DNA of 64,000 nucleotides from Ichthyophis bannanicus (Eukaryota > Chordata > Amphibia > Gymnophiona > Ichthyophiidae). The stretch is from positions 452,658,077-452,722,076 of the forward strand of contig CM066032.1 in the NCBI GenBank assembly GCA_033557465.1, given 5' to 3'. Below the pieces are notes generated by a model, which saw nothing but the letters and a program-made list of their open reading frames with translations, searched no databases and had not been told where the DNA came from. Shown piece by piece: positions 1 to 11,200 of this stretch. A program made the position numbers and the translations under genes. The first letter of the stretch is position 1. Each line of letters opens with the position of its first letter.

Positions 1-1107
1 TGCTGGTCAATTCTGGAGGAGAAAGGTGTGATTTATGCAGCTTTGGAGGAGAGGGTCTCACGTTGGCCTGCGCCTAAGGGCCGAGCCAAAGGGCCCTCAG
101 GCGCGGGCCTCTTTTCAAGTTGCTCGGCGGGCTGCCCCGATTGGGCAGTTACTTCTGCTGGAGGCGGTCCTGGTGCCCCAGCTCGCTTGATCCACGCCGG
201 GAGAGCTGGTGAAGAGCCGGGGTGCTGGTTTGTGCGTACTTATCTATCTAAGCTTATATGTATATAGATATATAGATATAGATAGATATTGATGTTGAGA
301 TATATCCCTTGGGTAGATAGATATCCACACACTTGTCTATCTGTCTGTTTAGGTTCAGATTTCCATGTCTTCCTTATCACCCTGACAGATGGGCACTACC
401 CCTAGCCATTCTGTACCAGCATGCTTAGGGTTTTACATATACAACCACTCCCTGTGGTAATTAGTAAACTTTTTTCTTACCATAACCCTTTAGGGTTAGG
501 TACCTCTGAAGCCTCCATGTACCTTTTTTCTTTCCTAATTAACCCCATTTAGGAAAGTCATTGCGGAGCTTCAGTTAATCTAAAGCTTAACTCTTCGAAG
601 TCTGTCCTTTCTTATCAGATACTGGGGTCTCCATACCCTTTCTCTCTTACATGGACTAATCCAGTACTAGTCCAGATGGGTCAGACTTTTTTCTTTTGGT
701 CCTAGCATTGTACTGCTCTTGGGCCAAAAGAGTTTAAGCTTTGTCTAATAGTACCTTCTGCGTTTTCCACTGAAGCCCTACACCTTTATACTACCCCAGT
801 TACCCCTGGGGCTTTTTTCTCACCCTGAAGGGTTCTGACCTCCACTTGTTTTTTTCTACAATTTTATTACCTCTACTTCACAGTGAGGTACTCCTTGAGG
901 ATCTTTCAATGGCTCTTCTAACAGATCCATATGAACCTCAACAGACTTTTACAATACCACCAAGGGAGGTCCATATTACAATATTGCTCTCAATATTTTC
1001 ACTACTAAATTTCATTCTTTAGGATCTTCCTCTATAGGGGTCCTGTTCTAGTCCAGCTGTTCCACAGTGTTGTTCTAGTCCAGCTGTTCCACAGCACCTT
1101 TCTGTAA
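1..1107 (+). other. Non-coding stretch, probably internal part of a non-autonomous DIRS element
   Basis: There is no credible gene. The first 240 bases are GC-rich, then comes a TATC/TATAGA microsatellite (about 240-330), then AT-rich sequence. The order microsatellite, about 870 bases, internal complementary region matches the inner part of DIRS-B (48056-49205). Short colinear similarities occur there, for example around 690-775 against 48750-48815. Read as the interior of the element whose 3' end is at 1108-1598. The origin of bases 1-240 is unknown. Confidence 0.45.
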
Positions 1108-1598
1108 TTCAGCTCCTACCTTCCGTCCCCAGGATGCCTGAGGTTCTGAGGAGTAGCATGGTTCTTTCTAAATTCGCAACATGCTTGGACTCCGTCTAGG
1201 CATCTTAGCTTGGGAGTCCCCATATGTGAAGACTCATGCCTGCTTGATCCTGGAGATAGCAGAGTTACTTACCTGTAACAGGTGATCTCTGGGAACAGCA
1301 GGAATAAGTCTTCACAACCCACCCACCTCCCCTAGGAGCTGTATCTCTCTATCTCTATCTTTCCCTTTCTTTCGCTCTCTCTCTCTCTTTGTCTCAGCTT
1401 TAAAACGTAACTGAGGAGAGGCAGTTGGGAAAGGCGGGAAGGCAGCACGCAGCATCTCATAGCGCCTCCCAAAAGCTTTCTGATTGGACGCTGGAGAGCG
1501 TTCCCACGCAGGCTCCGTCAGTACCGACGTACCCATATGTGAAGACTTATTCCTGCTGTTCCCAGAGATCACCTGTTACAGTTAAGTAACTGTGCTTT
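1108..1598 (+). mobile_element. DIRS element 3' end (internal complementary region plus right terminal repeat)
   Basis: The segment starts with the short conserved stretch that follows the recombinase stop in sister copies (CTCCTACC..CC). It continues with the internal complementary region (about 1208-1320), where the reverse complements of the left and right ends are fused, and then a right inverted terminal repeat (about 1400-1598) with the conserved AAAGCTTTC block. The terminal splice-donor-like motif has decayed to CAGTTAAGTAAC. It is the same family as the DIRS elements at 29101, 35091 and 44660. It interrupts a CR1 copy at 1599. Confidence 0.8.
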
Positions 1599-2264
1599 CC
1601 TTTCCTTATGATATCTAGCATTCTATTTGCTCTCTTGGCCGCCGCTGCACACTGGGCCGAGTGTTTTAACATGGTATCCACAATGATGCCTAAATCTTTT
1701 TCCTGGGTGGTGGTTCCTAATGTGGAACCTTGCATCGTGTAACCATAGTTTGGGTTGTTCTTCCTTAGGTGCATTACTTTGCACTTGTCCACATTAAATT
1801 TCATCTGCCATTTTGATGCCCAGTCTTCCAATTTATCAAGATCCTCTTGCAATTTCCCACAATCCTCTTGAGTTTTAACAACTTTAAATAGTTTTGTGAC
1901 ATCTGCAAATTTGATAACCTCACTCGTTATTCCACTTTCCAGGTCATTTATGAATATGTCAAAAAGAAGCGGACCCAGCACAGATCCCTGGGGTACACCA
2001 CTATTCACCTTTCTCCATTGGGAAAATTGGCCATTTAGCCCTACCCTCTGCTTTCTATTTTTTAACCAGTTCCTGATCCACAATAGTACACTGCCTCCTA
2101 TCCCATGACTCTTTAGTTTTGCCAAAAGTCTCTGATGAGGGACCTTGTCAAAGGCTTTCTGAAAGTCCAGATACACTATATCAACCGACTCACCTTTGTC
2201 CACCTGTTTATTCACTCCTTCAAAAAAACATAACAGATTAGTAAGACAAGATCTTTGTCTAAAG
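1599..2264 (-). pseudogene. CR1 LINE ORF2 fragment (reverse transcriptase part)
   Basis: Read on the minus strand this encodes about 215 residues of CR1 ORF2, from the SCLTNLLC block through YLDFQKAFDKVP and [12 protein letters not shown] to the thumb/connection region. The catalytic FADD box is mutated to FADV, so it is inactive. Its sequence is very close to the CR1 at 38390-42986. It is cut on its 3' side at 1599 by the DIRS end and is truncated on the other side near 2264. Confidence 0.88.
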
Positions 2265-2359
2265 CATCTGGGTTTGGGGAGTGTTTGAGGCTTGGTGTAA
2301 GGAAAAGGGGGTTTCAGCTCTCTCATCCTCAGTTCCACACATACTATCCTTCCTACAGG

Positions 2360-3170
2360 ATTGATTGGATAAAGGCTTGTCCCTGGGATCCTTGCGATTC
2401 CAGGTGGCGGCGCTGGCCTATTACCAGAGCAAGGTCTGGGGCATGTCCCTAGCAGTGCACGGGGACATCATGTTTTTTCCTTTGGGCAGTTCGGCAGGGT
2501 CATCCCTCGAGCTGGCCAGCGGTACCACCAGAGGACTTGAATCTAGTTCTGTTTGAGCCATTGCGAGAGGTCTTCATGGAGGACCTCACCTTGAAGACTG
2601 TATTCTTAGTGCCGATCTGTTCCACGCAGCATATATCTGAGTTGCAGGCTCTGTCCTGTTGAGAACCCTTTTTGATTTTCCATCAAAAGAAGGGGATCCT
2701 GCTTACCATGCTGTCATTTGTGCCCAAGCTGTTGTCCGCCTTCCATGTGAACCAGCCAGTCATCTTGCCGGTGTTGTGAGATGACAGATCTTCAAGGGTG
2801 GAGCGCCAGCTGCGGCTTCTGGATGTTCTGACAGTACCTGGAGCATATGGAGGGCTTTTGATAGTCTGATCACTTGTTTGTGCTCTTTGGGGGCATGTCG
2901 GGAGACGGCAGTGTCTAAGGCCTCTATCGCTCATTGACTGAAGAAGGTGATTGCGACCGCCTATCTGCTGAAGCACAGACCGGTACCCTCCAGGGTGCAG
3001 GCACATTCTATCCAGGTGCAAGTGGCGTCCTGAGTGGAGGTGGACCTTGTGCCACCAGAGGCGATTTGCCAGTTGGCTACATGGTCCTTCTTGCATACAT
3101 TTTGTGAGGCATTATCTCTGCTGATCGGAGCTCTGTTCATGCAGCTGGGGTGCCTTGATTGCCTCAATTG
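2360..3170 (+). pseudogene. Ancient DIRS tyrosine recombinase relic
   Basis: Fragments in several frames resemble the tyrosine recombinase of the intact DIRS copies. An N-terminal helix-like stretch lies around 2385-2470. The block ISELQAL around 2635-2660 normally follows the first catalytic arginine, and PKLLSAFHVNQPVILP follows it. The C-terminal block ICQLATWSFLHTF (about 3062-3102) corresponds to the region before the catalytic tyrosine. Stops and frameshifts are many. It belongs to a different and older family from the 29-55 kb elements. Whether it and the next relic are one rearranged element is unclear. Confidence 0.6.
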
Positions 3171-3389
3171 TTATTTCCATGGCTTTGGTGCATGCAGGCG
3201 GTTCTTCCGGCATATTCACAGTGCTTCGGCAGCTACGAGGTGTCAGAGGAAGGACTCTGCTGTTCTTTCAGCCAAAGAGGTCAACCACTGTCCCTTACGT
3301 GTGAATTCGGTGGATATTGTGAGGATTGGTGCTCCTTTGGGGAGGTGAATCCCTTGTAATATTCCATACCACAGTTCTTGCTCTTTCTG

Positions 3390-4895
3390 CAGTATGGACT
3401 CAAGAAAGTTCTGTTGCTTAGTTCCTTGAAGGTGCAGGTGGAGCCCCTCCCTTGCTACTGGGGAAGAGTGCAAGGGAAACTGTTGGTGGGTCCACCCGGA
3501 TGTGGTCCGATTTCTTAAGGCTGTACAACAGATCAGACCGCCATTACGGAAAGTGATGCTACCATGGAATCGTAACACTGTTCTAACAGGGTTGACTCAG
3601 GCTCCCTTTGAGCCACTCTGAGGGAGTCATTGAAGTGACAATCTGCTCGGCAAGAAGGATCTTGGAGCTTCAGGCTCTTTTGTGTAGGGAACCTTTCCTC
3701 TTGATCACCGAGGAGAAAGTGGTGTTGAGGCAGGTGCCTTCTTTCTTGTCGAAGGTAGTTTCCCGGTTCCACCTGAATCAGTCAGTGTCAGTGCTAGCCT
3801 TTCCAGAGCTCAGTGCTTTGGTGGAGGACCATCAGCTGCATCTCCTGGATGTGTGCAGAGTGCTGCGGAACTACCTCAGGAGCATGGAGTCCTTCTGGAG
3901 AGTGGATCGCTTGTTTGTGAGACTCTCTGAACAAGAAACAAAGGGGAGGCAACTTCCAAGGCCTCCATAGCCAGATGGGTAAAGCAGGCTATCATATCGG
4001 CCTACATGGTTTGGGGGAAGTTCATCCAGTAGGCTTTAGGGCCCACTCTATTAGAGCTCAGGGTATTTTCTGGGCGGAGTATGGGTTACTATGCCCTCCC
4101 CCCATGGAGATCTGCAAAGCGGCAATCTGGTCATCACTGCATACCTTCTACAGGCGCTATCAGCTGGACGTGCAGGCAGCCGATGATGCGTGGTTTGGAG
4201 CATTGGAGATCCAGGCGGCCTCATGGGTCCCCTCCCATAGTTGAACACTGCTCTGGTGCATTCCAAGCGTAACTAGTCTGGCCTGGAATTATGCTAAGGA
4301 AGGCAAAATTAGACCTTACCTGTTTGTTGTCCTTCCTTGAGTCACTCCAGGACCCACCGGGGTTGGTTGGGAGTTACATTCCATGAGATGGTTCATTTCA
4401 TTCAAAGGTGCCAGCAAAGAAGTCAGTATACTCGGGACAGAAGCTTCCTTTAAGTGGTATTTGGGGGATTTAGCAGGTCTGCCCTGTTGCCACGTCATGC
4501 CTTCACTCTGTAAATAGTAAATAGCTTTGGGGGAATACATGAGGACCTCAAGGTCTTCTGGTGCTTTCCGTTGGTTTTGTTCTCATTGTATTAAAAAAAA
4601 AAAAAAAAAAAAAAAAAGGAAAAGGAGCTAGATATGTAATGAGGTTGACAATTGAGTCAAGCTCGTGGATCTCTGGCCTCTCAAGGGAGTTACAGGGGTT
4701 CTCGGAGTTGGAGTGGTCTACTTTTCCAATAGAAGATTGGATTCTAGGGCAGTAGAGGGAGCCCTTATACTGTTGTTCAGACTTCTGATATGCTCTCTCC
4801 CCAGCTGCTGTTGGAGGGAGAAAACACAAACGTAATTGGACTGGCCTGGAGTGACTCAAGGAAAGACAATTAACAGGTAAGGTCTAATTTTGCTT
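3390..4895 (+). mobile_element. Degraded DIRS element 3' half (recombinase relic, ICR, right terminal repeat)
   Basis: Recombinase remains run from 3390 to 4245. They include VRFLKAVQQIRPP, the first-arginine block SARRILELQAL near 3645-3680, SKVVSRFHLNQS, and EICKAAIWSSLHTF near 4105-4150 just before the catalytic tyrosine position, which now reads YRRYQL. An internal complementary region follows at about 4262-4365, and a right terminal repeat ends near 4895 with ACAGGTAAGGTCT. The ICR contains the reverse complement of that end. The termini (GGACTGG..AAGGAAAG) define a second DIRS family shared with 6895-7970 and 22040-28335. It is inactive. Confidence 0.72.
4593..4617 (+). repeat. Poly(A) tract of 25
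   Basis: An uninterrupted A run sits inside the DIRS relic between its internal complementary region and right terminal repeat. It could be the tail of a small retroposed insertion or simple slippage; no adjoining retrocopy was recognised. Confidence 0.9.
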
Positions 4896-6039
4896 TAGCC
4901 CCAGTTCCAAAAACTGCCTTAACAGAGCCCATAAGTTAGAGACTACCAGTATCAAATTATAATAGTTGAGCTGTTTCAAATACTCCAGGGTGAAGGATCA
5001 AGCAGTTTGTTTTTATCATGAATGTCAATTAAGGATGTAAGCATGCTGAACCATGGAGCTGTTGAAAGAATAAGAACATTTCAGTGTCTCTGAATATCTT
5101 AGGACCTTCTCAGGTCCATCACTGGAAAATGGAAATAGTTTGGCAACATTTAGTATATTGCCTCAGTCAATCATCCTTCTAAAAGTCAGTAGCCATGGGT
5201 TAAAAAAAACTACTAAGGAAGGTCATTGTGAGGTCTAAGATTACTTTACTTTAAAAGAAGTACACAGGCCTTCTGGCTGAAGCTGAGGAAAATACTGACT
5301 GTTCCTCTTGGTCTTTGTCTGACCAGCCAAACCAGTGGGAGATGCTCTTCTCTCAGTAGGCAGAAACAGAGCAAAATTATACCCATCTCCCTCTCCTATG
5401 TGTGCATTTTCAGTCAGAAGGCAAATTAGTATTGCTCTGTCTCCATCATGCAAGAGATGTATGTGGTGCAGTGTTACTAAGAGGGTATAGGTGGGGTGTC
5501 TGACTTGTGTGCTGACACTATATACCCAGAGACCTGCAATATTGAGGGGGTGGCGGTTCCTATGGGCCTCAGCCAACAGTAAGCTGGAGCTTCTTCCCTT
5601 CCTCAGGATCTCTGTCGAGTCCCTTTTGATGCTAGGCAGGGTTGCTCTTGGCCTGGAGCAGCTGGCCTAGAAGCAGTGATTATGCAGAAGTAAAAAGTAA
5701 GTAGGCAACAGGTACTGTTATACTAATGCTGTTGCAGGCTGGGGAACCCAAGGGGCTAGCCAACGCCCCCCATAGCCTGAGCATTAAGAGCAACAGGGTT
5801 TTAAATTCCCTAGCTATACAGCAGGTGCCCTACACTGCTCAGCATGCCTTCCACACAGGGAATCCTTCCACAGCTGGAAAAAAATGCTGAACCGTAAGTA
5901 CACGAACGCGTTGGACCATGTTATCATTTAGATCATCATGCTAGTAATTATTATTGGGTCCTTCTTACTGTATTATTTACTTAAAAAAAATTTGTTTTGC
6001 AGACAAGCTTGTTGTGAATCAATTACTAGGGAAATTTCC
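4896..6039. other. Intronic sequence without recognised feature
   Basis: I see no gene and no repeat I can name. A 111-codon open frame on the minus strand (5241-5576) has no recognisable motif and is probably chance. Confidence 0.6.
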
Positions 6040-6185
6040 TACACAAGGAGTACAGAATCTGTGTACCTTTTGGAAACCTGACAAGTATTTGTGACCTGGA
6101 TTGGCCATTGCTGGAAACAGGATACTGGTCTTGATAAACCCTTGGTCTGACCCAATATGGCACATCTTATGGTCTTAAGTTAGGT
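6040..6185 (+). mobile_element. CR1 3'-end fragment
   Basis: This contains the typical CR1 3' untranslated end: GATTGGCCATTGCTGGAAAC, then a block matching the CTTGATGGACC / GGTCTGACCCA region of the CR1 at 42895-42985, then TATGGCACATCTTATG. The closing TTCTTATG repeats are degraded. No coding part is attached. Confidence 0.85.
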
Positions 6186-6189
6186 TTGA

Positions 6190-6560
6190 ATCAATTATAT
6201 ATCCATTTATTTTCAGAATGGCGACTGTAGTAATCGTATAGTTGTCAATGATTGAGGGTATTGAGGGTGATAATGATTAGCCTGGTGATCCACATAGCTT
6301 CTGTTTTTGAGTAGCAAGCCATTTATTAATAGTTTGGAGACAGGATTTTAATTTGAACAAATCAGGGGTTTGTTTGCTAGTGTATGTGACCAGTTGTATG
6401 TCATCAGCATAATAAAAGCTAGTGATGCCAGATGTCTATATAAGGGTAGCCTTGGCACTGAGAAAGATTGGTATCCCTACAAGGTTTCCTTCTCTTCCCC
6501 ACCATTTTCAAAGTAAGGGAGTGAATCCAGTTCAGTTCTCAATCCCACCCCGGATGGTGC
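6190..6560 (-). pseudogene. Possible LINE reverse transcriptase relic
   Basis: On the minus strand a frame near 6400 reads YADDIQL, the catalytic box of L2/CR1-type reverse transcriptases. It is followed by a weakly similar thumb region (CLQTINKWLA). The rest is too decayed to align by eye, so the call rests on this one motif and its context. Confidence 0.38.
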
Positions 6561-6800
6561 ATTTGACAGAGATGTTTCACGGGTACAGTGTTGAGCTTAC
6601 AGGTAGGTATGCTTTTGATTATAGTTTCCTGTATCTTGCTCTTCTGATTCTCTTCTTCTCTTGAGGAGTAAGCATACGGATTGGGTACAAGTAAGAAGTT
6701 TTTTGAGTTCGGGAGGACAGTTTTGTAATTTATAGCTAGTTTTGGTTCATTCAAGACTGTTATGACGTTTAAAAGGGAAAACAAAACATTATATGTATAG

Positions 6801-6815
6801 ATGTGTGTGTGTGTG

Positions 6816-6860
<45 letters not shown>
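6801..6860. repeat. (TG)n(TA)n microsatellite
   Basis: A compound dinucleotide repeat: about 16 bases of TG, a short transition, then about 40 bases of perfect AT. Confidence 0.95.
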
Positions 6861-6894
6861 TTATTTGTTGCTCCTTTGAGTGTGCTTTGTCAAT

Positions 6895-7060
6895 AGTTCA
6901 CTGGGGTTGATGGGAGAGACCAGCAGACTACATCCAGTGATGTCACGTTTTTGACATGCCCAGTCTCCAAGCTGCAGGAGGAGGTACACAACCCAGAGGT
7001 GGAGAACTGAACTGGATTCACTCAAGGAACAACAATTACCAGGTAAGTGTAATTTCTATT
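6895..7060 (+). mobile_element. Orphan right terminal repeat of a family-2 DIRS element
   Basis: The segment resembles the right terminal repeats at 4800-4895 and 28165-28335. It has the CAGTGATGTCA-type inner part and a terminus ACTCAAGG..CAATTACCAGGTAAGTG. No recombinase lies directly upstream, so it is either a solo end or part of the relic that continues at 7076. Confidence 0.6.
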
Positions 7061-7075
7061 TTTTTTCTACCCTAT

Positions 7076-7970
7076 TTCTTGGAGGAGGATCTTTAGGGGA
7101 TCCCTCGCTGCATCTGGTGAACACGTTGAGGGTATTGATCAGATACATGGAAGTTAACAATTCTTTTTGCTGGCTGTTATCTTTTTGTCCTCTCCTACGG
7201 TCATAGGTAAAGTTTAGCAATGGCCAAGTCGTCTATTGCTTACTGAATTAAAGAGGCCATTGGGTCCACATACATTTTGTCTGTTAAGCATATGCCAGAT
7301 GGGGTCCAAACACTCAACTAGGGCACAAACCACCTTCTGGATGGAGTCCACCTTGAGTGTCTCCAGAGAACGTCTGCAAGGTGACTATCTGTTTTTTGCT
7401 GAGCACCTTTGTGAAGCACTACAGGTTACATGCAGGAGCTGAAGCTGAGGGTGTTTTTGGCAAGGTAGCTCTATCTAGTGTCGCCATCTTCCCACTCTGC
7501 GTCCTGACTGCTAGGGTACGTTCCACACATCTGGACTGGTATAACAGTATGATAAGGAAGAAGTTACACATACCTGATCATTCTTTTTTTCCCTGTATCC
7601 TGCTGACCAGTCCAGGACCCATCCTAGAAGAGACTTTTTCCTCGTCGGGATATCCTGCTGCCTTTGATTGCTTTTGCTTACATTAGTGCCCAACGCAGAA
7701 TCCTTTATGTAAAGAGTACCCAATTTAAGATTTGTAGCAAGGTTGAAATGTATGTTAACATGCATTTCTGAATTTTCCAGTTTTGCTTACTGCTTCAGAA
7801 GTGTCATACCTACTTCTCTCAATGCTGCACCAGCAGATATACCTAGTGATGACATCACTGAAAGTTGCTCTAATCTGCCTCTACCTGCTGGCAAGGGAGC
7901 ATAACCCACACATCTGGACTGGTCTAGCAGGATTCAAGGAAAGCAAATTAGCAGGTATGTAAAATGTCTC
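7076..7970 (+). mobile_element. Degraded family-2 DIRS 3' end (recombinase relic, ICR, right repeat)
   Basis: The region begins with the recombinase segment FLEEDL (7076), shared with the relic at 27560. It includes the C-terminal block VCKVTICFLLSTFVKHYRLH (about 7370-7435), which covers the usual pre-tyrosine WSS.HTF and the HYRL tyrosine. The internal complementary region is at about 7525-7625 (CTGGACTGGTATAAC..CCTGATCATT), and the right terminal repeat ends near 7965 (AGCAGGTATGTAAAA). Frameshifts and stops make it inactive. Confidence 0.72.
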
Positions 7971-8227
7971 CTTACAACTCTCATTACCTTACTGGGCAGA
8001 CTGGCTGGACTGTTTTAGACTTCTACTATGTGTGCAAACTAAAGATTATTATTTTTTCCTTTTTGTGCTGACTGACTTCTAAGGGCACATCTCAGATAAG
8101 GGAATACAAATGCATAATACCATACATGTGCTGGAATTACTAGGTTTGTCTTCAGTTATTCCAAAATAAAACTGACCCAGGCATCTCAATTAAAATTGAT
8201 AAGGAGTCTGCTAGGTGCAGTTTAGAA

Positions 8228-8272
8228 AATAAGAATTTAAGATTTGCCATATAGGGTTGGACCAAAGGTTGG
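8228..8272 (-). mobile_element. CR1 3' tail remnant
   Basis: On the minus strand this is the last roughly 45 bases of a CR1 3' end (TAAGA..TTGCCATATAGGGT..GACCAAAGGT on the + strand). It is cut at 8272 where the L1/Tx1 poly(A) begins. Confidence 0.6.
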
Positions 8273-11200
8273 GTTTTTTTTGTAAACTCTGTTTATTGAA
8301 AACCAAATAATACAGAACATTCAAAACAATATATAAAAACAACAAATACCACAAAAAATGGCATTTCTAGTGATCTCTCAGACCACGATTCCTCAGCAAA
8401 TCAATCATACAAATACAGCAAAAAAAAAGAATTTACAATATTCCCCTCTCCCCCCCCTTTCCCCTCCTTTCCCCACCATCCTCCCTCCCACCCCACAGCC
8501 TCCCCCTTCTGCAACCAACCCCCCATAGTGAACATGCATACTAATTATATTATTAATATCCTACGACCTTCTCAACCCAATTGAAGCACTTCATTCTGGA
8601 CACGAGGCCTCAATATCTGAATATATAGTTCCCAAATTAGCAGGAATAAGGCCCAACGTCGAGCACTTCCTCTAGCCTCTCTCCTTTCCATAAGCATCAG
8701 TTGGTGAAAGTTATTGCGCCATTCCCAATAGGTGGGACCTGACGCTTCTCTCCACCTATGAAGTATCGGGCCTTTACCCACCAGACATGCCTTCCTAACC
8801 AAAAGGCGTTCCCATTTCCCTTTTGGGTGGAGTGGTCCAAGCTGATCTAACACCACAAACGATGCTGTCCAACGGATTCGCTGTAACACAATCCTACTCA
8901 TAAAATCAGCTATCTTCTTCCAGTATAGGCAAACTATCGGACACCCCCACCACATATGTCCTAAGTCCGCCAAAGGGCATGGACATTTTGGGCATCTGCC
9001 CAACTCAGTGAGATGGGATCGTAACGCCCATCTTGGAGAGAAATGTGCCTGTAGGATGCATTTAAACTGTACCTCCCGCCATCGAGCTCCCCTCACCAGC
9101 CCCGCAATCCCACTCAAGGCCTGAAGGAGTGAACCAGGAGTTACCAAGATATTCAATTCTTGTGCCGATAAAGCTTCTTCCACCCTATAATCAGGTAAAC
9201 TACTATAGTCATCTAATCGTCTTTTCAGCTGTGCAATTGTAGGCGGTGACTCCTCCCCCAGTGCAAAGAACTCTAATATTTGTACTGATCTTTCCACCCG
9301 TAGTGCATCCTGTGGTAGGGAAGCCACATAGTGAGAGAGTTGCACGTAAGCAAAATAATGCCGATTGCTAAGTCCATACTCCATGCGCAAATTCTCCCAA
9401 GATTTACACTGCCCCATTTGATCCACCACATGTCCAATGTTACATATGCCTTGTCTCCTCCAATATACAAATGCTGACGTTTCTGATCCTGGTGTAAACT
9501 GATCATTCCCCTGTATGGGTAGCCAGCTTGAAACCCCTGATGGTTCACCCCAGAGCCTATTCAAATGTTGCCACACTCTTCGTGCCGGGTAGACCAGTTC
9601 ACTACTAATCACTCTACCAGGCAGGAGCCTACTTTCCTGGTGCAATACTGCCAACAAGGTCTGTGGAGCCACAAGAGCCTCTTCCAGTGCTCTTGGCGTA
9701 TACACCTCCGTATTCCCTAGCCAGTCTCCAATATGCCGTGCCTGACATGCCAGGGCATAAGTCCGAAGGTCTGGGATTCCTATCCCTCCAGACTTCCATC
9801 TCCTTCTCAATCTATGTAAGGGGATGCGAGCTCGCACACCTTTCCAAAGGAAATTCCTAATCTCGCGGTCAATAGCATTTAAATCACGCTTCAATAACCA
9901 CACTGGGAGAGTTTGCAGCCAATAAAGCACCCGAGGCAGAATCACCATTCCCAGTGCTGCCGCCCTGCCCAGTAAGGACAAGGGCAGTGGAGACCACACC
10001 TGAAGCTGTGAACAAACTTTTACAAGGATTCTTTCCATGTTTTTCCTATATAGCTCCCGCGGTTCTCTCGTCAGGAGAATCCCTAAATACACAAATGAAT
10101 CACCTGCCCACTTAAGCGGAAAACTTCCTCTCCAATGTCCCCTTATTGACCCTGCTACATCCATGGCTTCAGACTTTTCCATATTAATACAAAGCCCAGC
10201 AAAACCCCCATAACAAGAGAATTCCTTTAATAAATTGGGCAACGACGTCCGAGGAGATAGCAAATGAACCAGTATGTCATCTGCAAATGCTGTCATCTTA
10301 AACATATGACTCCCTATGCCTATACCTTGTATTTCATCAGACATCTCTATTCGTCGTATCAGTCGGTCAAGAGACAACACAAAAAGCAATGGTGAGAGCG
10401 GGCATCCCTGTTTTGTACCTCTCTCCAGGGTAAACTCATCTGATAGCACTCCGTTACATAACACTCTAGCTGTGGGCTTCGTATATAAAAGCTCTACCAT
10501 ACTGCAAAAAGAAGCTCCCAGTCCATAATGTGGCAAGAGAAATCTGAGGTAATCCCAATTCACTTGATCAAATGCCTTTTCTGCATCAAAACTAATCAAA
10601 AGCGACTGTTGCATCCTAACTCTTACCCACTCCAGCGATGCCACAATTTTACGTAAATTCCGCACCGCATATCGCCCTTTTACAAAACCTACTTGAGAAT
10701 CATGCACAAGCTCTCTTAATACCTGGCCCAAACGGTCCGCCAGCACCTTAGCCAGTATTTTCCTATCAAAATTCAGCAAGGAGATAGGTCAATAAGAGGC
10801 AGCTTGTAAAGGATCTTTCCCTGGTTTATGTATAAGTATAATGTGCGCCCAATTCTCCCCCCACATGAATCTCCCCTGATCCACCCTTCTATGGTATGTC
10901 GCCACTAGGGAAGGGGCCAACTCATCTCTTAATAACTTATAAAATTCTGCCCCAAACCCATCCGGGCCAGGCGCTTTGTGACAACTCGCTCTTAAAATGA
11001 CCCTCTGAACCTCCTCTTCAGTCACTGGGTTATCCAGCTCTGCCTGTTGAACCATCATTAACCTTGGCAAACTCACTTGTTTCAAGTACTCTACCATGTC
11101 AGTCTGAGATCCAACTCTCCTCGTATAGAGCTTCTTGTAAAATGTCCGATATACTTGAGCAATCGCTCGCCTTTCTTTATGCAGTTGGCCCTGGTCGTCT

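Noticed and set aside
28..267. 79-codon frame at the window start
   Set aside because: No motif, GC-driven; cannot be tied to any gene.
5241..5576. 111-codon minus-strand frame
   Set aside because: No recognisable motif; no support beyond absence of stops.
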